Shown: in pieces, positions 11,986 to 22,500 of the stretch
How positions within the stretch are numbered: position 1 is the first letter of the stretch
Layout: each line of letters begins with the position of its first letter
DNA from: Parietaria judaica
Lineage: Eukaryota; Streptophyta; Magnoliopsida; Rosales; Urticaceae
Assembly (NCBI GenBank): GCA_954871525.1
Contig: OX940868.1
Span: forward strand, 21,881,056 to 21,945,055
Direction: 5' to 3'
Length of the DNA stretch: 64,000 nt
The notes under the pieces: model-generated
Databases searched by the model: none
Told to the model about the DNA's origin: nothing
What the model saw: the letters and a program-made list of their open reading frames with translations, nothing else
Position numbers and translations under genes: made by a program

Positions 11986-12724
11986 GAGAAGGGAGTGGAA
12001 AGTGCAGATCTTGATGAGTAATGTTGATGTTAGTATTTACTATAGAGACAAAAAGTTTTGCAGGCTTTGTTAGTTGTTAGTGTAAATTTTTTTATTTTTA
12101 TTTTTCATTTAAATTTATGTGTTTTTTTTCTTTTCTTTGTATCATATTAATATACACAGTGATGAAAGAATGGAAAGTTTGTTTGGGATCTGATGATTAT
12201 TGTATTGTTTTATTGAATGGTAAGAAAAGGGATTGATAGTAATACTATGATTTTAATTTCTTCTTCACATGCTTCCAAGTTCCAATAATGGCCTCAATAT
12301 ATGTAGGTTTTTTTACGTTAAAAGTACCAAAAGTTTAGTCAACTACATACATCGGTGTAATACTAAGTAAACGAGAATAATGGTGCATTGATAAATTTCG
12401 TTGAATACCTGACCGTTATCGGTACTTAGACCGCATGTGTGATACTACCAGGGTGCCCAACCTTGAGTTTGTTGAGGCCTTAAGTGAAGCAAATTTTTAG
12501 AACCCGACCGATTAATATATTTAATTAAAATTTTCAAATAGGACCACGAGTACTCAAGTTTAGACTAGTCAAACATGAATTGTCTAACGCTTTTAGATGT
12601 ATAAGTATAAATTTCAATTTGAATTTTGTGTATCTTGGACGTATAAATACAACACATTTTTATTAGGTATAATTTGTTTGAGGACACTCTTTAAATTTGA
12701 GGTCGGAGGCACAAGTCTCCGTCA
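11986..12724. other. CLE 3' region and intergenic DNA
   Basis: T-rich 3' flank with several possible polyadenylation signals, then AT-rich sequence. No gene seen. Confidence 0.5.
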
Positions 12725-12962
12725 CCTATAGCTAGAGCTGGGAGTCATGGCGTCGCGATGAGTCGCGACCAAATCGTGAAAAATCGCAAACTCAAAGTCG
12801 CGATGCGTCGCGGGTGGACAGATCGCGATGTCTTGGTGGCGTGCTCCCATTAGACGAGACCAATTCCCTCGCACTGTAGCTCTGCGTCGCGGTTCCCGCC
12901 AGCTCATCGCGATTAATCGCGACGTCCCTTTCCGCATCGCGAGTCCCAGCTCTACCTATAGC
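12725..12962. mobile_element. hAT MITE, CpG-rich, 8-bp TSD
   Basis: The element 12733-12954 (222 bp) has inverted ends TAGAGCTGGGA / TCCCAGCTCTA and perfect 8-bp flanking repeats CCTATAGC, which points to hAT. Its interior carries about seven TCGCGA palindromes and is far richer in CpG than its surroundings. A 71-codon antisense ORF here is a by-product of that composition. Confidence 0.85.
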
Positions 12963-13594
12963 GTGACTCTCACAAATTTATAATTATTTTGATAAATAAT
13001 TTATTGTTATTTAATATCTTTTTTTTTCCTATCTCTATCCTCAATGTCATTTCTCACAGTTGACTGGCTTGGTTAAAAGCTATATTTTATTGTGATGTTA
13101 GTAAGAAACTGGAAAAGTACATAAGATGACCAATTGAAATAAGTTCAGATATAACAGATTAAAAGCTATTATATTATTATTATATGATGGCAGAGAGAAA
13201 AAAAAAATTTAATAAATGAATTGCCAACTAATTTTGGCTTCGTGATTTTAATACTACCAATTTGTGGGGTTGAAGCTTGACTCGTATTTCAGCTTTAAAA
13301 AATTGATTATTCAGAGGATAAATCACAAACTGTATTTTGCATTTTTTATAATTAGCCTTGTGGGGATTTTTTTTTTTATTATTTAATTTTGTATTTTTTG
13401 GTGTATCAGTGAAGCCAAACTATTATTTTGGAAGGATTCGGAAATGTAACTTGGGAGAAAATAACAAAGAAGAAGCTGAACATGTTACTATTATATTTAT
13501 GTCACTGCAGATACATATAATAATGTTTCACCATTTCTAGAAAAATTTCATAGTAAATTTATATTTATATATAAAAAAACAATTCAATACACAC
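12963..13594. other. Intergenic, no gene seen
   Basis: AT-rich, no conserved ORF or clear repeat boundary. Confidence 0.5.
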
Positions 13595-13595
13595 A

Positions 13596-14897
13596 AATAT
13601 ATAAGGAAATTTCATAAAACATCCCTTAAAACACCATAAATTATTTTATTACACCTCAAAACATTATTATTGGAAATATATCCTTTTTAAAATTTATGTA
13701 CCAAAATACCCTTAGTTGTGTCCATTTTTTCGGACGCGACTTGTCCATTTTTCAGGAGGCAATATGTCCATTTTTCATGACACAATATGTATATGGGTAA
13801 ACTCCGGCTAATGTACCCAATGTTTGATAGATTTTGGATTATATATCCAATGTTTATTTTCAACGGCTAATGTACCCAAACTTTATTCCGTTAGATTTTT
13901 ACATGTTTCCGTTACTTTACCGTCAACGAGTGATTATGTAAAGTTTTTTTATTTTTGGCATAACTCACTCATTTTTTGTCCAAAATTTATGCACGACCTA
14001 TGGTTGGAAATATAAGAGATAGACCTACAACTTTTATGTTGTAAGTTTTGTAAAAATAAAGTTCAAAAAATACAAAATTTTAATTACTATATAAAACTGG
14101 ACATTAGTGTAATGCAAAATATTTGTTTCCAGCAAATTTTAATATACTTAATGACTTTTTTTGATGAAACATAAACCTTAAAAGTTGTAGATAAATCTTT
14201 TATCTTTCCAACGGTAGTTTATTTATAAATTTTGGACAATAAATGAGTGAGTTATGCCAAAAATATGAAAACTTTTTGCACATCACATTTTTCATATTTT
14301 TGGCATAACTCACTCATTTATTGTCCAAAATTTATAAATAAACTACCGTTGGAAAGATAAAATATTTATCTACAACTTTTAAGTTTTATGTTTCATCATA
14401 AAAAGTCATTAGGTATATTAAAATTTGCTCGAAACAAATATTTTACGTTACACTAATGTCCAATTTTACATTGTAATTGAAATTTTGTATTTTTTTGAGC
14501 TTTTGTTTACAAAACTTAAAACACCAAAATTGTGAATCTATCTCTTATATTTCCAACCATAGGTCGTGCATAAATTTTGGACAAAAAATGAGTGAGTTAT
14601 GCCAAAAATAAAAAAACTGTACGTAATCACCCACTGACGGTCAAGTGACCGAAATACGAAAAAATCTAACAGAATAAAGTTTGGGTACATTAGCCGTCGA
14701 AAATAAACATTGGGTACATAATCTGAAATTGATCAAACATTGGGTACATTAGCCGCAGTTTACCCTATGTATATTTTGAAAGGATATTTTTTTACATAAA
14801 ATTTAAAAAGGATGTATTTCTAATTATGATGTTTTGAGGTGTAATAAAATAATTTATGGTGTTTTGAGGGATGTTTTATGAAGTTTCCCAATATATA
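13596..14897. mobile_element. Outer MULE-like foldback element carrying a nested foldback
   Basis: The arms at about 13604-13785 and 14775-14889 are inverted copies (left GGAAATTTCATAAAACATCC, right its near reverse complement). The flanks share AATATATA (13596-13603 and 14890-14897). The inner element at 13795-14765 sits inside it. A related copy is at about 25.59-25.90 kb. Non-coding. Confidence 0.65.
13786..14774. mobile_element. Inner MULE-type foldback (long palindrome), 9-bp TSD
   Basis: The element 13795-14765 is flanked by identical TATGTATAT repeats. Its two arms of about 480 bp are near-perfect inverted repeats (ends GGGTAAACTCCGGCTAATGT; centre near 14280 with GGCATAACTCACTCATTTAT mirrored). 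No coding capacity. A transcript would fold into a very long hairpin. Confidence 0.85.
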
Positions 14898-15666
14898 TAA
14901 TATTTTTTATTAAAATATAATTTAAGATAAAAAAATTGTATTTTTTATTTATTTGAAATAAGTTGAAATTAACTAATTTATTACTATTAAAGCTAGGTTT
15001 CATAGAACCAATTTATTAACAAAATATATTATAAATATTTTTATATCTCTTACTTAGCCCGGTGACTCAAAACGGTATTTGATTAGATTGATTGAATTAT
15101 GAGAGACACTGATTCCCCACATGGATTCTTAATTAAAGAAGGTTCAACTAATCTAGTGAAAGTACTCAAACTAATGCACTAAACAAAGATTTAAGAAAAT
15201 TAAGACCTCTTGCTTATTTTAGGCTTAAGACAAGGAATACATTTGTATACCCGCAGACATGATGTTTTCGTTTCATACATTAAATACAGGGGCGGACCCA
15301 AAATATAATTTCGGAAGAAAAAAAATATAAATTTTGAACGTTTTTAAAGATTTTACCGGAGATTACAACCCCGTTTGGGTAGTACTTAAGATTAAATATA
15401 CAGGTGCAATTAAGCAAGTTCATCATATATTAATTGAGGCATGATGGAATATATACTTATATATATTTAAATTTATAATAATAAATATGAAACATAAAGA
15501 GGGCAACTGGCCTCTATCGCTTATTTATTCAAATAATACAGAAACCTGGCCAAATTGTCTCCAAAAAGGCCTGCAAATAATAAGAACTAAATAAAAAAAA
15601 TTCTCAAACTTTTAAGTTTGTAAAAGAGCAGTTGAACCTCGGCAAGCGTACCGTGACAAATCGCAG
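14890..15666. other. Intergenic and UP3-like 3' flank
   Basis: AT-rich. A single hAT-like end, CAGGGGCGGACCCA, occurs at about 15290. I could not find its partner, so I call no element. Confidence 0.4.
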
Positions 15667-17634
15667 TTACATGAGCTCGGTGCCAACCGGATCGACCGAG
15701 AAATGAACAGAAACCGTTCTTTGAGTGATTGGCTCGAATTTAGTCTTCCACATCTGTGATTTAAGATTAACAAATATATAATCATTGTAAGTTCTAGTAA
15801 ACTCACATTTATATGTCCTAATAGTAATTAATCCAAATTTACAGATTTTCTAAACATGTTTATCATCGAGAAATCACATGTTAAGAAAATGATCGACTCA
15901 ATTTAAGTTATTTTCTGTTACGAATTTCTGTTCTATACACAAAATTTAGAATAATTTCGCAAAAGCTATAATTATCGATTAATTAAATCGATATATATAT
16001 ATCCTTAATTTACTAAGTGATTAATAAATTAATCAAACACTTACATTTTTGTATTCCGAGCTTGCCTCAAATATTTGAAAAGCCTCAACTTCAAAACACA
16101 ACGATGAACAAAATTCATGAACAAAATGAAGATTTTCAACTAAAAATAGATTATAAGGCAATAAATAGCTCACAAGATCGGAATCTAATCACCACCGCGT
16201 GCGAATACTCTTTTGCTCGAAGGTTAAAATTTTGACCTAAAAATTCGTGGCGTAAAATATTATCAGGAGAAACAGAAAAACCGGTCTAGAATGAATTGTT
16301 CAAAAAATATACCTTGTGTGGATTGCACAATTAAGGATGGAAATCCTGCCACCAAGACCTTCAACGAATTGAACGCGCCATCCACACGTTCATTTGCATC
16401 GTCCACGAACAAAATCAAGATCATGAGTTCTACTCCGAAGTTGAATTCCTGATTCCGAAAGCAATCAAATCGGTTAATCGCTTCATAAAAGATTTTTTGG
16501 AGAAAAAAATACCGTTCGATATTTAGTAATTTCTTGAAAATCTCTTAACAAAATGTACAATAGGTATGTTTTCTCGAACCTCTCCTTTGCGAAAAATGGG
16601 AAGAATGTCGTCTTCAACCTCGGATTCGTAGTCCAAATCGAGCAATCCCTTTCGAATGTAATATAATATATGCAACAAGATGAGATCGAGAAGATATCGT
16701 GAACAGGAAAGTGAAAGCTCGAGTGTTAGATCGGTGTTTACATGGCAGGGCATACATGGCAGTGAGGCAGCACGTGTTCTTCGAGGACTTTCAGGTAAAA
16801 CGGCTTCACGTAGAACTTCTCGAGCTCCTCCTTCCTCTGGAACCGCATGAACACCGCGTGCGTGAATGCATCGTCATTTTGGTTGGCGATTCGGCCTAAA
16901 GAGATCGAAAGAATTCCGCCCATTTGGTATTGGGTCGTGTAGAGATAGTCCAACATATTCTTCTCATCTTCCTCGGAAAGATCCGGTTTCGCTTTTATCA
17001 AACTTATATGCTCCACAACTTTTCTGTGTGAAATTTAGAAATAACATGTATAATTGGAAGATTAACAAACCTAATGAATTATCAGGCACTGGATCCCGGT
17101 TCAAAAAACCGCAAAAGAAAAAAAAATCCATTTTCAATTCTTTTTCTGAAACCGAGGTTACTAAATCCGGTTCCAGATTTGTGGTGGGATAAAGTTGTGA
17201 ATCGGATATAGTAGGTTCCTACGATTCGTGTTTACGGTTTATTTTTATATAATATTATTAGTATTTATCATTCTTTGTTTCATTTTCCGAAACCGAGTTG
17301 AAATAAAATATTTCTGATCCACTTTCAGTCCTAGATAATTCATTGGTTCCGGAACTTGTGGCAAAGAGAAACACTAGAGTGTGATCAAGAAAATAAAAGA
17401 ATTTAGATCACGAACCGTTTCTTCTCCACGTAAGAGCTCGAGCTCTGCGCCGAAGAAGCCGAGACCGAAACACCGCAGCCTTTCCTTCTAAGCAACCAAA
17501 TTTTCGAAGATCCACACAGAGAACCTAAAATCCAAGAGAATCAAAAACGAAATTCACTAAACCAGGTTACCGAGATAGAACTTATAGGTTACCGTGGAGT
17601 CGGGGATTTTGGCGGCGACGGGAGAGAAAGGCAT
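15667..17634 (-). CDS. UP3: Stress-response A/B barrel (Dabb) protein, UP3-like; complement(join(15667..15753,16045..16088,16174..16236,16313..16448,16580..16648,16756..17023,17416..17524,17571..17634))
   Basis: Eight exons join in frame into 279 residues. Residues 1-58 are Ser/Arg-rich with few acidic residues and look like an organelle (probably chloroplast) transit peptide. The first Dabb domain runs from about 59 (KVVEHISLIKAKPDLSEED) to 145, with the THAVFMRFQRKEELEKFY signature and HVLPHCH. A linker follows (LLDLDYESEVEDD). The second Dabb domain runs from about 172 to 279 (FNFGVELMILILFVDDANER, then KEYSHAVVIRFRSFEAFQIF, ending in FSVDPVGTEL). Two Dabb domains in this order match Arabidopsis UP3. 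Dabb domains form dimeric ferredoxin-like barrels; the plant proteins are stress-induced and their biochemical role is not settled. The donors are GT throughout. The exon-1 donor at 17570 was chosen over one 22 bases upstream because only it keeps frame. No disabling change seen. Confidence 0.82.
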
Positions 17635-18179
17635 TGTTGGAAGAGGGATTGAAGGTATGAGCTTGAACGAGCATTGTGGTACTCATTAGATAATGAAGAT
17701 TTTTTTTTCTTTTTTGCTGAATTTATTGGTGTGTGCATGAAAATGGGTGGACAAGGAAAAACGACCTTTTAAAATATCGTTAAACTGGCGCCTTTTGTTC
17801 TCACCGAAATTACCAAACCACCCTCTGCATTTTCAGACGTTGAAATTAATGGGAGCAAGTACGGTAATGGCATGTTAATGGTTTCCGGTTTTTCCACCAG
17901 AAAAAAAAAGAAAACCGGATTTAAACTGGTACCGGTCACGAGAATGGGTAATAGTTAGGTAAAGGAAAACCTCAGCACATGACTCTCAACTCCTCTAATT
18001 CTAAAAAAAATCCTCTGAAAATGATATTTTCTGGATAATTTTTGTTGTCCTGAATTCTAGAAAAAAATTTTACGCAAATATAATTTTCATAAATTTGAAA
18101 CTTGGAGGATTAGTTTAAAAACTTATGATAAATATGAAATACTGAGTTATTTTGTCATGTTTTTTAGGTAAAAACATTT

Positions 18180-18900
18180 CACCGCGAAATCGTTATAAAA
18201 CAATGGGAAAAGCCAAAAGGTAACAAAAAGGTGACAATGTACTATCAAACGACAATAAAATGCTGAAGGAGAACTTGAGGTTATTATTCAATATGTATTA
18301 TAAAAACGACGCCTGTATCATTAAACGACATGAAAGAAAAAATGATACATATCGTGAACGGAATAGGTCACCAATCGAAAAAAGACTAAAAGGAAATATA
18401 TTAAGTATGTTACAAATAGGATATGATCAGGGAAGTTTGTTAATGGAACAAAAACGACATGAAAGAGAAAACTGCGGTAAGACCAAAACTTCGTAAAATA
18501 AAGATAAAAAGGATATACTAATATATAAATTAAAAAAATCTACCGGAAACCGAAATGACTTGAAAAAGAAAAAGATGCAGAATTACCGATGTTGTCATTA
18601 CGTGGTCGAAAAAAACGACAACTTCATGCAATTAGACTGGTTAGCTAGCAATAAAATAACAGCATAGAAAAACAAAAAAGACACAATAAGGTTATAAACG
18701 ACATGAAAAGACAAGGACACAAAGTTAAAAACGACATCAATAGATGGTCCAAAATGACATGGGAAAAACGACAGACATAATGAAACGAAAAGGCTAAGAA
18801 CGACATGGACAACAAGACCTCACAAAAATAAAAACGACCACAAAATCGTAGAACGACAAGTTCGAAACATCGGCACGACCAACTATCAAAACGTGCCAAA
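18180..18900. repeat. Dispersed CGAC-rich degenerate repeat, copy 2
   Basis: Dense AAACGACATGAAAA, ACGACA and GACATG words in an A-rich strand, of the same character as 4.3-5.8 kb. Short ORFs here (KRHERKND-type) are composition artefacts. Confidence 0.5.
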
Positions 18901-18931
18901 AAGGGTACCAGTAGGAAGAAAATAAATTATC

Positions 18932-19385
18932 AGAGCCGAAAATAATGACTCAGAAACCTAACGTCAAGACATATAGATATAGCCATACACATAATTGCTA
19001 TAAAAATACTCAAATTTTAACCAATTAAAATACTAAGATCTCAAATGAAAAAAATAATAACTATTTTAGCCTGATTTTTTTCTTTTACAAATGTTGATCG
19101 ATTTTTAGCATAATAATATTTAATCTACTTCATACATATCTGTAAGCTCATCAAATTGTTAACTTATGAAAATAATTAAATAAAAACATGTATCACTTCA
19201 TTAAATATGGTCTCAAATACTTTTATAATAATTTTTTTACCTTTGAAGTTTGACCTATATCACTTCTATTAATCAAAATCTAAATATTTTTTCCGCGAAA
19301 AAAATAAAAATAGAAGAGCCGAAAACGATGACTAACACTTACCCACGTAAGGTCAAAGACATATAGATACACGCATACATACATT
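18932..19385. repeat. Imperfect direct repeats of about 60 bp
   Basis: About 18935-18993 and 19314-19380 both read AGAGCCGAAAAYRATGACT, then CGTMARGTCAA and GACATATAGATA, then CATACACATA or CATACATACA. They flank about 320 bp of AT-rich sequence. Together they could mark an insertion or a local duplication upstream of the MBD gene. Confidence 0.5.
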
Positions 19386-19584
19386 GTGTATATATATATA
19401 TATAACGGTGACGTGGCACGTGGGTGGACAATTAGCTCTCTCTCTTGTCTTCCGTTTACCTGTCAGAAGAGACGAAACCAAGTGAATACCAAATCCGAAA
19501 GCTCCAAAAGTCCATTAAAACCTAAGAGAGAGAAACTCCATTGCTGGATCTGCTCTTCTCCGGCGACGGCGATTCTCCGACGAC
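19386..19584 (+). promoter_or_regulatory. Promoter/leader of the MBD gene
   Basis: A TATA run (19389-19404) is followed by GACGTGGCACGTGGG, whose G-box core CACGTG is at 19417-19422. A CT-rich leader then leads to the ATG at 19585. Confidence 0.45.
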
Positions 19585-22500
19585 ATGCCCGCCAACGGCT
19601 CGCCGGAGGACCTCCCCGCCGGCTGGACCGCGCTCTCCAAAGTCCTCAGGACCGGCCGTGAAGTCACGGTAATTTTGATTCTCCGTCGTCCTCTTTCTCC
19701 TAGGGTTTCAGTCTGTTGATCAGCTCAGCTGGAAATTCTCTCCGCTCTTTGTGATTTCGTGGTTTGGATTTCTCAGCTGATTGATTGGAAGCTTGTTTAA
19801 TCCAGTATTTAGCTGCGTAGAAATGCAATGTTATAGAGTTATAGTCATGGAGTGTATAGAGAATTATGAGTTTGGGATAGTGAAGAGTATTTGCATGTCT
19901 TAGCTTTTGTATCTGTTTGCAAATTTGTTATGTAGACATAGATGCTTTAGTTAGCCTCTGATTAGTCACTAATCACTTCCCCGAAATGGTTCATTATCTG
20001 TGGGAACGGGATTTTTTTGCCGTTTCCGTGTTTTCGGGATGTGTGGAGTTAAAGCTCCATAATACTTAGCTTATGGTAGGAATTAATCAATAATAGTAAT
20101 CCTAAATCTTAATACAGAATCTCCAAGAAATTCGGTTAATGCGATGCATAATTATTTTTAGGTAAAATAATGTTGGGCGATATTGGTCGTGTGATTCGGA
20201 GAATTAAGAGTCTTTGGAATTTATTGGGTGTCCATGCTGAATAGGAACATGCATAAGTGACCTATTGTAGTGATAGGTTTGTTTTTCGAAGTAACGGAAC
20301 AGATTTTGTTCAAAGTTGACGTCATCACTTGTCCGGTTTCGTTGAAATCTAGCATTTCTTTCACGTTCGTTGATGTTACTGTACCTCGTTGTCTTTTTTG
20401 GGAAGTTAGATGTGGGAAAGTTATTGCTCTGTCTTGTTTGGACCATTAAAGAAAATATTAGAGTATTGTGCGCAAATTCACTGAATTTTAATTGTTTACT
20501 TGGTTTGTGTAGATATATAGACATTTGGAAACTGGGAAAAGGTGCTTTTCCAAGGATGATTTATTTAAATACATTAAAGCCGAGGCGGATAAGAAGCCTC
20601 CACCAACTAGTAAGGATACTGGAAGGGACGAGGAGAGCAATCCCTCGCAAGTAAGCTGCGAGGAAAGTGTAAGGCATGAAGAAGTTGTGCAAGTGAGTGA
20701 TGCATCTTCTTTGTCCTTTCGTTTATCCATCGTTTGCTTGATCTATCAATTCAGGCGGCCATCGTTTATTGTTGACAGCCGGAGTGTACAAATGAAAAAG
20801 ACGAGGTTCCCGAATGGTTACCTGATGGTTGGAAAGTAGAGGTGAGAACTCGAAAAAGTGGCGCGCTCAGTGGAAAGGAGTACAAGGTAAACATATCCCA
20901 CTTGATAGTTGATACTAATCGAATAAGTAATATTTAAAATAATTTTCGTAACCCTCGAAAAAGTATAGAACTTGCTTTAAGCTCAGAGCTGATTTTACTC
21001 ATTTACCCCCAACCATGACTCCTTCTTTGGTTTGTTACTAATTGTGTTCTTGTTGTAGTGCTATATTGACCCCTTCAAAGGAGGGAAATTCTATTCCAAG
21101 CTGGAAGTTGTCCGATATCTCGAAACTATAAAACCCAAGAACCAAGCATGCAAAGACGTCACAGTAAACGACAAGAACAGCGTACTTGAAAAGAAGATTG
21201 ACACAATCTTGCCTTCTGCAAACCAAGTTTGTTTTATTCTACATTTTCTTGCCTTTTATGTTTCTTTCCCATTTGGAAATATACAATAAAGGCTTCACTC
21301 TAACATTACAAAGGGAAACTCAAATCAAGAACCCAACTATTGTTGTGAAAATTTATGGTTGTAATGTCGCAATTTACTTTATTTAATGTTTTTATGCAGC
21401 TACTAAGTAAATTAATCTTAATGATTTTTACTTGTAAACTTAGTGATTAAGAGCATATATTAGGTTATTAGCGGCGCATGTACCAATTCTCTTCTTAAAA
21501 GTAATGATAAGTACACATTATTTTTTTCCCAAAAAAAAAAAGTGCGCATTGTTTTTTTGGCCGGACAAAGTTCCCAAACTCTAATAACAGCATGCTATAG
21601 GTACCAAAATAGCCGGTAAAAAGGTACATGTGGCATGCTATTATTAGAGTTTGGCAACTTTGTCCGGCCAAAAAAAACAATGTGCACATTTTTTTACGGA
21701 AAAAATAATGTGTACTTACCGTTACTTTTAAGAAGAGAATTGGTACTTGTGCCGCTAATAACCCTAATATATAGCCGGTAAAAAGGTACCTGTGGCATGC
21801 TATTATTAGAGTTTGGTTACTTTGTCTGGCCAAAAAATGAATGGTACTTATCGTTACATTTTGGAAGAGAATCAATACTTTTGCCGCTTATATCCCCATA
21901 TATTATGATACCATCTGAAAGAATTAGAATGTAGCTAACAAAATTATGAGCTCCAACAATTTGGTGTTCCTCGGATCCTCTAACTATAGAAAGTCCAATC
22001 TAGGCTGTGGTTGAGAAGTGTGAAGCCGAGGGTTTACCATCAGGGCGGGTAGAAGAGATCAAGATAACACAGAATGCAAGCGGAATTAGGAAAGACCCGG
22101 TATGCTTTTTGTATGCCATGACATTTCTCGTGTCTGCACCAATGAATTTTATGTTAACTCAGATCTGCAGCACTTAGTAACTAACAAAGTACAATCTAGG
22201 TTGTAATCGAAAAGTGTGAAGATGAGGATCTACCGTCAGGGTGGGTAAAAGAGATCAAGATAACACGGAAGGCAAGCGGAATAAGAAAAGACCCGGTATG
22301 CCTTTTGTATGTCAATATAGATCTTGAATATCGACGTATGAGCTAGATCTTGCAAATGCCTTTTGTATATCAATATATACGCACGAGAACCTATTCTTTA
22401 CACCAGAAACATCAGGTTGTTAAAAACTGATATGAAAAAAATCAGGACTGTTTTCAGCCCAACTCGTCCTCTTATAAATAGTTTACGGTTTACATAGGGA

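Larger units (their letters stand above)
17635..19400. other. Intergenic between the UP3-like and MBD genes
   Basis: Divergent upstream regions of two genes, largely filled by the CGAC-rich repeat and a pair of direct repeats listed separately. No gene seen. Confidence 0.5.

Noticed and set aside
15290..15304. hAT element starting CAGGGGCGGACCCA
   Set aside because: Only one end is visible; no inverted partner or 8-bp duplication found nearby.
18260..18496. 78-codon basic ORF (KRHERKND type)
   Set aside because: It follows the CGAC/GAAA repeat texture and has no conserved motif.
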